Below the pieces are notes generated by a model. It was given only the letters and a program-made list of their open reading frames with translations. It ran no database searches and had not been told where the DNA came from. This document shows positions 1-11,685 of a stretch of DNA of 64,000 bases, one piece after another. The DNA is taken from the NCBI GenBank assembly GCA_001600615.1, contig BCKK01000005.1:1054001-1118000 (forward strand). Direction: 5' to 3'. Each line of letters opens with the position of its first letter. Positions within the stretch are counted from its first letter, which is position 1. This DNA comes from Dioszegia crocea. Lineage: Eukaryota; Basidiomycota; Tremellomycetes; Tremellales; Bulleribasidiaceae. The position numbers and the translations under genes were made by a program.

Positions 1-1453
1 TTCAATGTCCGTCTTGTCCTTCTCGGCCGCCTTGTCCATATCTGCCTCGACACGCTCGCCATCCTTACCCAGCATATCCTCCAAATCATGCTGAGACGAC
101 ATGAGCAGCAGCTCCGTCCCCTGATAGTCTAAAAACGACACGGGATTCGGTGCGATCCAACGTCGATTCCCAAATAGGTCGTGTAAAAGTTTCGGATACT
201 GACTCGTCAGCTTAATCATACTGATAATTGCCCAATACTCACATGTGCCTTCTTCTCACGAGGCATATTGGCCGCTCGCGGGTTCGCAGTGGCGTTATCG
301 GCCGAATCGGGGTCTTTGATAGTGAGCATCACAGCACCCTTCTGTTCCAGCCCCAACTCCTCTTGCACCCGCCCGAAATCCTCTGGAGGCGGAGTCGTGA
401 TTTCATACGCCAGCAAGACCTTATAGTCCCGCTGTTTATTGTGGTCTGGCGAATCTGCGACTTCGTCTCGGGGAGAATGGAGGATGTAGTGACCTCGAGC
501 AGCTGGTCGTGCGGCGCCTTGATGTCTGGTGCCTGTATTCGGGTTAGCTTTTTCCGACAATATTGACGCAGATGTAGCTCACCCCTCGTTTTGGTCTCGT
601 AGGAGTACTCCCCGAACGCAGTCTTCAGAGCTGATCGATCGGTATCGGTACTGCCTACCAACCCCCAGATATTCTGCCGCTTCGCGCCTGGATCAGGCAA
701 CTTCTTCTTGCCCACTTCGATAATGCGGTGATAGTGGCCAGACGAATGCTTGCCGCTTTTCGGAAGAAGTAGGATGTGAAATCTGAGAATCAGCTTGATA
801 CATAACGAGGACTGACTTGGAAACATCATCCAGCGAGTTGACATCGTCCGTTTCGATTTTTGGCCGGTACAGGAAATAGATGTGACCCGATTCAAGTGTC
901 CCTAATCATTAGTAAGATGATCGACATTCATGCTCACCATGCGATGGCTCTTCGTTACCACCACTAGGCGGTGTATCCTGGCGAGTAGTGTCGCCTTTTG
1001 ATGTGTCCTTGCTGTCATCCCCCTATACAGGTGTCAGCCTCGCATGTGCAACCGAAAGTAAACGCCGAAGCTTACCTCTTTTTGCTCCTTCACGCCCTCT
1101 TCCCCCTTCTGCTCGCCCTCGCCCTCCACAAGAGCCTTCAGAGACTTATCCTCCGGCTCAGCCTTCTCATCCGTGTACCCCTTAGTCTCATCCTCTCCGC
1201 GCTCATTCGTCAACTTAGCATCGCCCACTCCATCCTCACCGATACCATCTGCTTTGGTATCTGCCTTCTCATCCTCACCCTCCTCATCCTTACTTGCTAG
1301 GCCCACCTGTCCATCATCCCCAACTTCCAACTTCCCATAAGCCTCCTTCTTTGCCTTCTTCGCAGGTGGCTTTTTGGCGGCTGACGGGGCTGCAGCCCGT
1401 TTGTCTCCCGTCTTGTCGTCGGCTTTAGCTCCTCCTGATCGTGTAGATACCAT
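1..1453 (-). CDS. conserved fungal nuclear protein of the group often labelled 'BTB domain transcription factor', 3' end outside window
   Basis: The start MVSTRSGG at 1453 opens a lysine/alanine-rich, acidic, nuclear-type N-terminus (PPAKKAKK at about residue 35). Exons read on the minus strand are about 1453-1076, 1022-938, 901 to about 815, then two more, with the last exon running off the window below 220. The conserved half is recognisable: GHIYFLYRPKIETDDVNSLD, then VGKKKLPD, then DYKVLLAYEITTPPPEDFG, EELGLEQKGAVMLTIKDP and finally NRRWIAPNPVSFLDYQGTEL. This order matches, from memory, a family of fungal proteins that databases call BTB transcription factors, although no BTB fold is evident here. 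A longer in-frame start at 1681 exists, but the MVSTRSG start fits better. The function is unknown. It shares a 303-bp divergent promoter with ATG15. Confidence 0.7.
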
Positions 1454-1756
1454 GCTTGCGATGAATGTAGAGTATACAGCGGCTGGGAATGCTGCGATTG
1501 AGGGTGAAGAGACAGGCAGGTGTCCGCATGACGACACTGGTGGAGGCGGGGATCTGTGGGGTAACCCTTCGGCCATCGCCGTCTGACGTAAAGATCCGCC
1601 ACAAGCGGCAACCCTCGGCAACGCGCAATCTCGCTGGCTGGTGTCGGAGACCATTCTGCCTGTGTTCTCTATCCCATCCACTCACTCTACATCAGACACA
1701 TAGCGACAACGCAAGGCCATACAGCGCTCCACGCGCGGGCAGAAACAACATCGAAA
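1454..1756. promoter_or_regulatory. divergent intergenic region between the BTB-like gene and ATG15
   Basis: These 303 bp separate two outward-facing start codons, so they must hold both promoters. I see no clear TATA box. The half near ATG15 is C-rich and purine-poor, as is common for leaders in this window. Confidence 0.5.
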
Positions 1757-3492
1757 ATGCACATCCCACTCATCACCCAGCTCGCATCAAACTTACTCCC
1801 CTTCTTCCATTCCCCACCCGCCGCCTCCCTATCCTCCTCTCTCACTTTCCGGCCCATCCACGCTCACTCTCAATCAACAGCCCACAATCCCCATCTGCTT
1901 TTACATGATGTCTCTCATCATTCTTCGGATTACCGAGCATCCGGCTCTGGCGAAGACGCTGAATTCGCCGATGACTTTCTCAACATCCGAACTCGACCCA
2001 TCACCATTCGCCGCCCTCGGGTCTCACCGCCCCATATGACATCCTGGGCTCGATCTTACTTTGCGACTCAGCAGACCCTTCCCGGGATCGCACTACCATA
2101 CTCTTCTTCCAATCACTCGAATGTCTGGCTTGCACCAGATTACGATGATATAGAGGGCGACTGGGACGATGTTGAGATTCAAGGTCCGGATGTCACCGAT
2201 CGCCAGACTCTGCTAGCTCTGGCCAAGATGGCGTCTAACGCCTATATATTGCCAGGGACAGACGAGTGGTGGCCTGTAAAAGGGTGGAATGATTCTGTTC
2301 CGGTAGGGTGGGAGGAGGATGCGGATGGACTCAGGGGTCATATCTTTGCCGATGCCAAGAATGAGACGGTGATTATTGCTCTGAAGGGCACCAGTGCGGG
2401 CGTGCTAGGATCGGGAGGACCGACGGCTAAGAATGACAAGTATAATGTGAGCTAGCGAGCGCATTCCAATGAGCTGCAGCTGACCCACTAGGACAACCTC
2501 CTCTTCTCTTGCTGCTGTGCACGGGTGGATTTCTCCTGGAGTACCGTATGCGACTGCTATGCTGGCGGATATAACTGCAAGCAGACTTGTCTAGAGAAGG
2601 CTCTGGTGGAGGACTCGGTCTACGCTACAGTCGGCACAGTCAGTTTTTACGTTCAGATCTGTGGATGAAGTCAAAGCTGATCCAGATTAGAACCTCTACA
2701 ACAACGTCACCTACATGTACCCCAATGCCAACATTTGGCTCACTGGTCATTCGGTAAGCTAGTCCCTAAGCTCATGAGACCAAGCTAACAAATAGCTCGG
2801 CGGATCAGTATCAGCCATGATTGGCCTAGCCTTCGGTTCCCCCGTCGTCACGTTCGAAGCACCAGGCGACCGCCTTCCTTCTCGCCGTCTCCATCTCCCC
2901 CAGCCACCTGGCGTCCCATCGGACAAGACAGGTATCACACACGTCTACCACACCGCCGATCCCATACCCCAAGGCGCCTGCACGGGTAGTTATTCAGGGT
3001 GCTACGCCGCTGGATTCGCCCTGGAGAGTAAATGTCATACGGGCCAGACGATCCTGTATGACACTGTCACCGTCAAGGGCTGGTCAGTCGATGTGAGGAC
3101 GCATAGGATTGGGGAGATTATCAATAAGGTGTTGGTTGATCCTTGGCCGACGGAATCGCCGGATGATGATGGAGGTGATGGCGATGAGGATATGAAGCTG
3201 AGGGAGAGGGGGTGGGGAGGATGGATAAATCGGTGGGGATGGGGAAGGAGAGGGCCGCCGAAGGGTGGGAAGGGAGGTGGAGGAGATGGAGATGAAGATG
3301 GGGATGGAGGATGGGAGAGGCATGGTGGCGTACCACCTGCTAAATCTGAGGACGACTGTGTGGATTGTTACAAATGGTAAGTCTGAGCTACAGATTTCCG
3401 CGGAGAATCAGACGCTGATTGGGCATAGGGAGTTTGGAGACCATTTCGAGAACAAGACAGCGATCAGTCCGCGTAGGCGGATCACGCCATAG
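1757..3492 (+). CDS. ATG15: ATG15, vacuolar/autophagic lipase
   Basis: Five exons: 1757-2446, 2492-2638, 2691-2753, 2796-3376 and 3429-3492. The protein is a class-3 lipase that breaks down the membrane of autophagic and multivesicular bodies in the vacuole. The N-terminus has a short hydrophobic signal-anchor, as expected for a type II membrane protein sorted through the MVB pathway. The serine-hydrolase elbow GHSLGGS has the catalytic Ser as the last codon of exon 3, so an intron cuts GHS from LGG. Upstream are the typical ALKGTSAG block and the cysteine-rich CCCARVDFSW...CDCYAGGYNCKQTCLE segment. Downstream, ITHVYHTADPIPQGAC and GWSVDVRTHRIGEIINKV are family blocks that should hold the Asp and His of the triad. 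The C-terminus carries a long Gly/Asp/Arg-rich low-complexity tail ending in ITP. Confidence 0.92.
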
Positions 3493-3945
3493 TCGAATCT
3501 GGAAGAAGGAGAGACATATCAAGTTGTACAGTGCTGGAGCTCATGATAGCTTTACATGTATGTATATATCATTAACAATCGACTGCTACTGATACAGTCC
3601 ACCTTACCGGCGGTCCTGTGGCTCGCTGACCAAGCTACCCGCCTGGCCTGGGCAGAGGTGGCATATGCCGCTTTCGATCCTTTATCCCTTGCCTGCAAAT
3701 TCAGCTAGCGCACCAAAGGAGTGAGCGCGCTCGGTGCAAGTGCCGGCTGGGATTGGACGAGTGGCCGCCCGCTCTCTTCCCTCTCTACAACAACCTCAAG
3801 CTAAACCCTCAGTCTCTTTCTACCGTCTCGCTTCTCAAGCGCGCTCGTCCATTACTTATCACTCACCCAGTCCACGTCCATCAACGGATCAAACTCGTCC
3901 ATCCGGCCATCCACTACTTGTCGACCTCCCTCCGACACTCTTACA
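3493..3945. other. intergenic, no gene seen
   Basis: These 453 bp lie between ATG15 and the next plus-strand gene. The last 170 bp are C/T-rich, like a promoter-proximal leader. Short frames at 3734-3949 overlap this leader and show no domain. Confidence 0.4.
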
Positions 3946-4974
3946 ATGAGTGAATTCGCAACTCTGGCTACCGCATACGCGCAGTCTCTGCAGGAGATCC
4001 AGCACGAGACCAAGCGACCACGCAGAAAGAGGTCGAGATCAGGAACGCAGCTCGCGCCGCAGACGCACGCGCAGCAGCAGCAGCAGCACAAGCAAAGCCG
4101 TCTCGAGCGGTCCTTGTCCACCACTGCTCAGTACCTCTCTGACTTCACGGCAGCTGCGTATCGAGAGCGCGACGAGAAATACCAGCCGGGTCATGGTGTC
4201 AAGACGGAGAGCGGGGCGGACCATTGGGTCGAGATGATGAGCCTCTGTCAGGACCGCTTCAAAGACAGGACCCTCATTTCCAAAGCAGAATTGCAGCGTG
4301 AGCACAAATCGGTTTTGGGGAAGGTGCTCAACGCTACCACAGAGGACGGCTCCCCCACAGGTCTCTTCGTCCGTGCAGATGATTCGGATCATGCGCTTGC
4401 TCTCGCCATGCTGGGACTGTTGATGATTGACTGGCAACGCGCCGGGTCAGTCCCCGACACGCGGGGCAGTACTGCACAAGCTACCGCTGGCTTCAGTTAC
4501 AGGGCCACGGACAGTGTCGACAAGTTCGAGCTCCTTCTACAGGCTGTTCAAGACGAGACATACCGGCATGTCGAAGCGATGTCGAGGGCCTGCACCCTAG
4601 GCGAGAAGGTGGGAGCAGTTGGGGCATACCTGTCAAATGTGGCGACCGCGTACTCGCTCCTGAGGGATGAGCTGGACGGGGGAGGCAGTGCCATCAACAC
4701 GGTTGACAGCTGGGGCGAGAGGTTTGCCCAATGCGCGATCGAGCTCGAAGATCCCGAGACCTTCGCTCGCAATACTCCGCAGAACTTCACCAACACAATG
4801 GTGAGCTCCAGTGATGCCGGTCGGGTCAGGCTGAATGTTGCAGTCCATGAGCCGCGGCATGGGATGGCGGTGGCAATGCTGGGATTGGTTATGGACTCTC
4901 CACCGGGCCGGTCTGGAGTCGACAGTCGACGTCATGTCCCTCTTTCCGAGTACGCCTGGACGGATCAAGTCTAG
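3946..4974 (+). CDS. orphan 342-aa protein with two divergent internal repeats
   Basis: A single uninterrupted frame of 342 codons, unusual in a window where nearly all genes have introns. I recognise no family. Residues 20-58 form a basic, Gln-rich segment (RPRRKRSRSG, then QQQQQH) that could be a nuclear localisation signal. The rest looks duplicated. Residues about 62-162 begin QYLSDFTAAAYRERDE and end HALALAMLGLLMID. Residues about 227-318 begin AYLSNVATAYSLLRDE and end HGMAVAMLGLVMD. Both units seem mostly helical, with no signal peptide or membrane segment. The start is the first ATG of the frame, after a pyrimidine-rich leader. Two more intronless orphans lie 7-9 kb downstream on the same strand. 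Confidence 0.65.
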   Translation: MSEFATLATAYAQSLQEIQHETKRPRRKRSRSGTQLAPQTHAQQQQQHKQSRLERSLSTTAQYLSDFTAAAYRERDEKYQPGHGVKTESGADHWVEMMSLCQDRFKDRTLISKAELQREHKSVLGKVLNATTEDGSPTGLFVRADDSDHALALAMLGLLMIDWQRAGSVPDTRGSTAQATAGFSYRATDSVDKFELLLQAVQDETYRHVEAMSRACTLGEKVGAVGAYLSNVATAYSLLRDELDGGGSAINTVDSWGERFAQCAIELEDPETFARNTPQNFTNTMVSSSDAGRVRLNVAVHEPRHGMAVAMLGLVMDSPPGRSGVDSRRHVPLSEYAWTDQV

Positions 4975-5400
4975 ACAGCCGAGCGCGCTCACTGCGGCGG
5001 TCCTCAATTCCCTGTTGTCAGTCCGCACTAGCTAGATGATATGCTTGAGTGATATCGAAGTTGAGTCCTGGGGTGGAGCGTTGTGCATATGAATGACCAG
5101 TATACAAGTTAGACAAAGATCGCTTAGACTCAGCTGAGATTGAGCTGGAGATTCCCGAGCCGCTAAACAACGATAGAGTTTCTCGGCAATTCAAGCAGAA
5201 CGGTTTCGGGAACCGAGGGATCTAGTCAACGGATGTCTGCCAAGTCACGAGCCGATCAGTATTGATCAATGTGCTTCGCGGCGGCACTGAGCAGGGCGCA
5301 AGCTCCTCCACCCCGTCTCCTCCATTGACTTGCCACTCAAATCAATTTTGCAGGCGCCCACACAACACCAAAAGGCCAACAACAATTACAGCCGGTAAAT
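4975..5400. other. intergenic, convergent 3' regions
   Basis: These 426 bp lie between the 3' ends of the 342-aa orphan and the TMEM184-like gene. They should hold both 3' UTRs. I see no gene. Confidence 0.4.
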
Positions 5401-8400
5401 TCATGCCCATGGATTATCCTCCTGATTACCCTGATACAACCCACTCTCAGATTTCCCACCTCCCCACCTTCTTCCCGGCGAAGCTGTCACAGGCCCCGTC
5501 TGCTCCCCAACAACCTTATCAATACTCTCCACAGCGTCCAACACATCCCCACTGGGTGGTTCCCCAGAATGCACCTCGTCAAGGCCATCTGGCGCATCAT
5601 CCTGCCCATCGGAATCATACACCTCCTGGATTTGATCCACCTTCATATCCGTCCCTGATCTCTGTGACACAAAGATGTGCGAAGGGATATGAGTTTGGGG
5701 CTCGCCTTTCCGCCGCTCATGATCTCTAGCCTCCTCTATGGCATTCTTGTCCTCGACGACCAGATCCACAGCGTCGGGAGGTAGAGCGCGCTTGGCCGGA
5801 TTGACTGGTGAGTCCGGATCAGGATCCTCGTCATCTTCACCGAGGGAGAATGGGGATTTGGAGGATGAGGATTTATGGGATGATCCGCGAGAGATAGGGG
5901 GTGGTTTGAGTGAAGAAGGTTTGGAGGATTTGCCAATGTTGTCGCGAGCACCAAGGCCGTTGGGCTTGGACTTGGTGGGTTTCTTAGACGACCATCGCAT
6001 TTGGGATGATTTATCGTCCGCACCGTTTGCTTTCCATGTATCGGGTCGCTCGTTATCCCCGTCGTACAGTCCCACAGGCCCATTACGTCCTATCGTACTT
6101 TCAGGCGATTGAGACTCGGGCTCAACACTAGATTGTCTATCCGCCCCTGGATTGTCAGCTATCGGCAAATCAAAGCGCACCATCGAACTTACAATCGCCA
6201 TAAACCCTCTGGGCCTGATCTTTCCCCTTCCCTTTCCCTCTACTTTTCCCCTTCCCATCCTTGGCAGATTTCCCATGATTCTGAGCCCGATCTCTACCCC
6301 CAGGTCGACTTTCACCTCCACCCGCTCCTCTCGCCCACTTGCCAGCCAATATCCCATCCTCCTCTTCCCTTCTCCGCTTCTTGATCGCTTCCCCACTAAC
6401 ATCCACATTGGGGAACCCAGCATACCCTATCCGCCTCGCACGATGATACAGACCATCTTCATCCTCATCCGCCGACCTGAATCCAAGAGAGGGCGCATCA
6501 GATTCTTCCGAATCGTCCGAATCGAATAATCCACCCCAACGAGATTCTTTCCCTACGCCATTCGGATCATCATGTACGACCCTATGTGCCTGTGTGGGCA
6601 AAAGCGGAGCATATCCCTCGCGAATCTGAAGCCGCTCGTCGACTTTCCGCTTGAGGGCTGATAGTGGTCCCGTCTCGCCCCTATTTCGACCCTCGTCTCC
6701 AGGTACTGGAAGCCAGTACTTTGACTGTCCGCCGCGGGAGTATCGTAGACCCGCTCTAATCCGCTTTTGTCTTCCGGCACCATAGTGAAGACCGCCCTCG
6801 GCAGGTTCGTAGGCCTGATAAGAGATTCCGGAACCGCGGAAAGTGTCCTTGGTATCTTCCCAGACATCCTTCATGCCGAATGCGTCCCGGAATGCGAAAA
6901 TATAAGGCAGACGGGCCTGGGAATCAGCAACTCGTCTTTGGGGATACAGCGGGATGACGCACAGTGTAGATCTTCGTGTCGTCAATGTAGTCGCTGGCTT
7001 GGAAGGCAAATTGCTGAATCTGTCAGCTGCGCTCATTCGAGTGACACAAAGTAAACTGACATGTGCAATCGCAAAGAGGGGCATCTCGAAGCAGACCAAT
7101 GAGTCCACGAGCGCCAACGACATATGCTCCGCGTCGGTGTATGGTCCAACTGTATAGTCAGATGGATGTCTTCGCAGCTGGCCTGATTCCGACTCACTCT
7201 GCTTGATCGCTTTGACAGCGACCAGGAAAGACACGGCAATACTTTGCCAAAACGAAAAGAATAGGATACCCTTGACACAGAGGAATTTGGCTATTCGAAT
7301 CAGCTCATCCTAAGTCAACTCGGAGCAACAACTCAGAGCAACACTCACGGACAGGCCGGAAAGGCTTGAGATCTGTTGAGACGCATACCCAGAACATCGC
7401 CAGACAGCTGAGGTGTCAGCTTTTCTGCCCTGCTGCGGAATGCGTTACTCAGCTGGAGGCTGTAAGTGTGGTCACGAGGACTTACTACAGGCTCAAGCAG
7501 ATACTGGTATTGTATACTGTACTAATGTATGTATATCCCGAGTCCCATGCGAACTTTCCTTCTTGATACGTGCCAGTAGCTTTTAGGATGACTGTGGCTA
7601 ATACGAGTACGGGTTTGATCTGGACATATTCTATCATATCAGCTAATGATTCTTTGCAGTTCGCGAGTACAAATAGCTCACGTAGCACTCCTCGCTTAAG
7701 ATTTAGCAACGTCCAAGGATCACTGACGTCCATTGGACTAAGGAAGATATTGAATGGGAATGGGTGAGGAATAGGTTGTCGGCCATGGAGGACGATTAAG
7801 AGAGATCGCTCGCCGCCTAGGTAAGTGACGAGGAGTTGGAAGAATGTGTAGATGACGAAAGCCTGACAAGTCAGCTGTGAGTCTTGCTCCAACTAGGGCA
7901 AATAGAACGTACCTCGTACAGATCTCGAACGGTATCGATGAAGAAAGCCGCTTCGAGCGAGAACAGAGCAATGAGGGATGATATGGCATATAGTGGGACC
8001 CTGGGGAGTCAGCTCGAGACTAATTCGTGGATATGAGGTGCTGCGCAGCTGCTGAATGAGACGTGCATGATCATGATCCGTACGACAGCTCGTTGAAGCG
8101 CAGGCTTGCGGTAATTCTTCAATTGCAGCGTGATAGACATGACAGAAACACCAGTGGCTATGATAATCAGCTGCCACTCTGGTGTCACCTCTTCGCCTGA
8201 TAGAGGCCTGTGTGCTAGCTTGACAGATCATGACAACGTACCAACAACAGTAAAGGCGCCGCAGCAAGTCAAGAGCCAAATAGGCAATGAATCACCCGTC
8301 CCTCCACCCGGCAGCTCAAATATCGGCCTGTGCGAAGGGATGACGGGCTCATGATGCGTCGGAGAGCCATGTCCTCCGCCTGGGAAGTTCGGGAGCGACA

Positions 8401-8401
8401 T
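5401..8401 (-). CDS. TMEM184 / organic solute transporter-alpha family (DUF300) membrane protein
   Basis: A multi-exon gene starting MSLPNFPGGG at 8401; a longer in-frame start at 8503 is possible. The conserved seven-helix DUF300 core is complete: VSVMSITLQLKNYRKPALQR, IALFSLEAAFFIDTVRDLYE, YLGGERSLL, MDVSDPWTLLNLKRG, ILKATGTYQEG, KFLCVKGILFFSFWQSI, VGPYTDAEHMSLALVDSLVC and FEMPLFAIAHQFAFQASDYID. It continues with the fungal segment ARLPYIFAFRDAFGMKDVWE, then a long charged tail of about 400 residues rich in Lys/Arg/Ser/Asp (KKRRREEEDG), ending NPWA at the TGA at 5401-5403. The family comprises vacuolar or plasma-membrane proteins; the human relatives are TMEM184A/B/C and OSTalpha. The substrate in fungi is not established. 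The tail is probably cytosolic and disordered. Confidence 0.85.
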
Positions 8402-8897
8402 GAGACTCAATACTACTGAAAGATGCAATGGCGATAAGGGTCGACTGTCGGCTCGAGCGTTTGGATCGAGGATTTGGCGGTCCGGATCAAGGGATGCCCG
8501 CACTTATCGGTCTCCCCTCTTGTAGCCTACTTAAGACGAGGCCCAGGCCCTGAGACGAGCCGAGACGTGGTCTGAAATTGAAGGTGAGGGTGAATGAGAG
8601 AGGGAGTGGCGATTCAGAAGCGCATCGTCATGCAGCCCAGGCTTTAGGGCCGTGCCGTAATGAGGAATGTCATTCCCGTTGATCCCTGACAGTGACAACT
8701 TGTAGTGTAGGCGTGCCTGTCTTGCTGCGTTTTGAGAGGTGTGATAGGGTCCGTTGGTAGCCGGGCCTGCCTTAAGCAGAAAGACAGAGTGTGCCAAGAA
8801 GCATATCCGAGCTATCCGGGCTGATTAAGCTACAATGTCCGCTTCACCCTCAATCTCAGCGTCCCTTCCCCTCGCACACTAGAGACCTAGCTGAGCG

Positions 8898-10702
8898 CTA
8901 CGAGTCCACCCGCACGATCTCGTCGGAGGTCTGTCTGGTCCCGCCAGCATCCTCCTTGCTCGTAGGATCAAGCGTCTCCTCTTGCTCGTCCGAGTCGTCG
9001 AGGGGTGTTTGTGTGCCGAGTGATTCCGCAGGCGTGGGACCGTTAGCTTCCAGCAGCTGAGTATCTGCAGGCGAGCCGGTAGTGGCTTGTGTCGGTGTCT
9101 CCACATCATCATCGCCTCCATGGGCAAAGGTGACATCCTCACTGTCCCGCTGCTCAGCTCCGCCATCCTCTCTCGCATCACCCTCTCCAGCTCTTATACC
9201 GTCCTCGGGTATCTCAGCACGATCCGACTCTTCATCCTCCACATCATCCCTTTCCTCCCTCCCTACCCCTATTTCTCGCTCATCGATCACACTTAGTTCC
9301 CGCCTCGCCCTTCCCGTACCTTCTTCCGGCGAGCTAATCCCAAGCGCAGATACCGCACTGGTTTCCGCTCGAGCGGGCACGGCCACCGGTGTCAATGCGG
9401 CAAATACGGATGATCTGCTCGGTGACGCATTGCCCGAAGTGGATGCGGAGGCATTGGCGGAGTGAGAGTGTGACGGGGATGATCGAGTCCGAGAGAAGCC
9501 GGGTGTGGGTGATTGGGGGATGGAGTCCATCATTCCGAGTCTAGAGGGTAAGTTTATGCTCTCGGCGATGCTCATAGTCAACGGAACTTACGGAGCGAGG
9601 ACACTAAAGATCTGCCCTTCTTCTTTGGGCGGTCCATACGAGTCGAATGGGTCCGGGACGGATGAGACGAGTGGTTCTAGAATTGAATCGCTCGCTTTAC
9701 CAGCGATCTTTTCGTAGAAATCAAGCTGGGACCGAACAACAAATGCGACTTTGGATAGCACTGTGTCCCATATCTACATGTCAGCTTGCGCTCATGATCT
9801 GTCGCTCACCTCATCTTCCCCCTCTAGCACCTCTTCATGATACCCCGCTTTGATTCCATCTAGCTCATCGACCTGCCTTTGCAATTCCGCCAGCGCAACC
9901 CTGAAGCTGTCCAGATCCCGCTTCCGTCTCCGTCCCCCTCTCAGATTCTCAGACTCAGTCCGCCGTATCCGTGCACTCTGCTCTGACAGACTCTTCTCAT
10001 ACATCGCCAAACGCTCAGCGGTTATCATCTTGTAGTGGTCCAAAGCCGACAAGAGGGGTATTTCGAATTGACGATAGACGGTGTCGGCTAGGAGCTGGTC
10101 ATGGTTCGCCAGAAGATGTTGTAGGCCTGAAGCACCTGCAAGAGCTGAATTGGCAGAACGGCAGCCTTTGACTCTGGGATGTCAGCCCGGCAAGGGCGAC
10201 AAAGGGAGTAGCATACCTTGAGCAAGCTTCCATTGCTTGTGCGAAAGCCGCGGTGGCTTGTGACATTGCGAGCAAGGCATTTCGGTATGCTTTGGCAGCA
10301 GCCATGAGCTGGCAGAAATCAGCGCCTTGTCAACAGGGATACTTGGGGATACATAGATGCCAACACTCACATCCTCAAAGCAAGCGATTGACTGGCGGAG
10401 ATCTTTCCTCGAGATGAGCAAGTAGGCAGCAGGCATGTTGATCCTTGATCCTGTAGTAGTAGTGGAGAACTGAACAGATCAGCAAGTGAGGCACGTCCAG
10501 GCGAGAGCCTGGACTCGAGAAACGTGTACTGACGCTCGGACTGGGCGGCCTGGGCCATCCTCCTGCTTCGCTGCCTGTTTGAGACTTCATTGAATCGTAG
10601 CGCGGGCGTACCGGTCGAGTTGGAGGTGACATCAGCTGGAGTAGAGGTACTGCTAGTCGTAGAGTGCTGGGACAAAGACCAGACTGTCGATAGGCAACTC
10701 AT
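8898..10702 (-). CDS. IVY1: IVY1-like phospholipid-binding I-BAR protein
   Basis: Minus-strand gene from MSCLSTVW at 10702 to the TAG at 8898-8900, with about five exons. Fungal Ivy1 binds phospholipids and Ypt7 at the vacuole and senses membrane through an inverse-BAR helical domain. The matching blocks are LMAAAKAYRNALLAMSQATA and FAQAMEACSRLKG, then ANHDQLLADTVYRQFEIPLL, then the coiled-coil segment YEKSLSEQSARIRRTESENL, RRKRDLDSFRVALAELQRQV and DELDGIKAGYHEEVLEGEDE. After these come VAFVVRSQLDFYEKIAGKAS and ILEPLVSSVPDPFDSYGPP. The last 200 residues are Ser/Glu/Asp/Thr-rich and disordered. The exact 5' splice sites near 10440-10530 are uncertain because several weak donors and acceptors compete there. 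Confidence 0.8.
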
Positions 10703-10836
10703 GGCGACCCTTGCTAATTTGCCGCCACTGTTGACTTGAAACGCGTCAGGTTGTCCCCCGGGACCTTACAGGTCAAGGAATGTTTACACGTCATCTCGCC
10801 CCGCCGCGTATCAACCAAAATTTCACCCTCGCCCCC

Positions 10837-10845
10837 TATATAATA
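10837..10845 (+). promoter_or_regulatory. TATA box (TATATAATA)
   Basis: TATATAATA begins 53 bp before the ATG at 10890. It sits in the 187-bp divergent gap to IVY1 and is one of the clearest core promoters in the window. Confidence 0.6.
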
Positions 10846-10889
10846 CCAGGGCCGGCCCCTCTTCTCTTCTTCTTTGAACAAATAAAACA

Positions 10890-11306
10890 ATGTGTAAGTT
10901 GACCCATACCTTCACGTCCCTCCCCTTGCATCGCCCTGGGTCGCCAGATGAACACTTAGCTGACTTCTCAGGGACACTAAAGTTCGAGTCCGTCTCTGTC
11001 AGTAGACCCACTCGCGTTCCCGTCCCCTATACCGACATTCTCCATTCTCCGGCGATAACCAAGCCTGGCCTTGTGGGGCGCTCTTTCTTCTATATCCAAC
11101 GGAACTCACACGGCGCATGGCCCAGTATGAATGAGCACCTAAGGTCTCTCAAAAGGGAGGCTGGTGCGTGCTTGATGAGGCTGGGTCTGACGGTTGCTGG
11201 GTGGGGGAAGCGCGCTGGAGGAGGACATACTTTACATCCTATGCAAGTCATTGCGCTTGCGCTTCACACTAGTGTCCTGTCTTCTACTACATCTGCACTG
11301 CCTTGA
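10890..11306 (+). CDS. small orphan protein with a 4-nt first coding exon
   Basis: Likely exons are 10890-10893 (ATGT) and 10972-11306. The 78-nt intron has a perfect donor GTAAGT, a branch-like CTGAC and the acceptor CTCAG. Spliced, the protein begins MWTLKFESVSVSRPTRVPVP and has about 112 residues. Unspliced, the frame is also open (138 aa), because the intron is a multiple of three without a stop. I recognise no domain. The protein is basic and has no clear signal peptide. A TATA box at 10837-10845 and an A-rich AACAAATAAAACA context directly before the ATG support a real transcript start close by. Confidence 0.5.
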   Translation: MCKLTHTFTSLPLHRPGSPDEHLADFSGTLKFESVSVSRPTRVPVPYTDILHSPAITKPGLVGRSFFYIQRNSHGAWPSMNEHLRSLKREAGACLMRLGLTVAGWGKRAGGGHTLHPMQVIALALHTSVLSSTTSALP

Positions 11307-11685
11307 AGAGCTTGCGCCAACACCCGTCGTAGCATGATCACCATCAAACCTGATAGCGATATGCTCAGGTCAAAAGCCACGTCACGCATTCCTCTGAGAG
11401 TGGCGAAACGTGACACTGCCACACTCCATTCAAGTGAGGAAGGATTTGGCGGGTGGCGTGCTTTCGCCAGCTAGCTCTCGGGGCCTCTGGGTATATGAGA
11501 GTGAGGAGGGTCTCGGTCTCCTTCCAATCTACATCGACCTGCCTGCTCATCAAACCCCTGGATCATTCCGTGGCTGCCTCCTACATCATCACGTCATTCA
11601 GCTTTCACTTCACCATTCAATCACTCTAGCCAGAACACAACTTCGCTTCTACTACAATCCGACCAGACACACCGGTACAACCATC

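Noticed and set aside
329..895. 188-codon minus-strand frame in the BTB-like gene
   Set aside because: It reads through two introns; the true protein switches frame at the splice sites near 815 and 585.
11410..11685. Upstream in-frame extension of the orphan at 11686
   Set aside because: The extension is promoter-like, C/T-rich sequence, and the protein character starts at the ATG at 11686.
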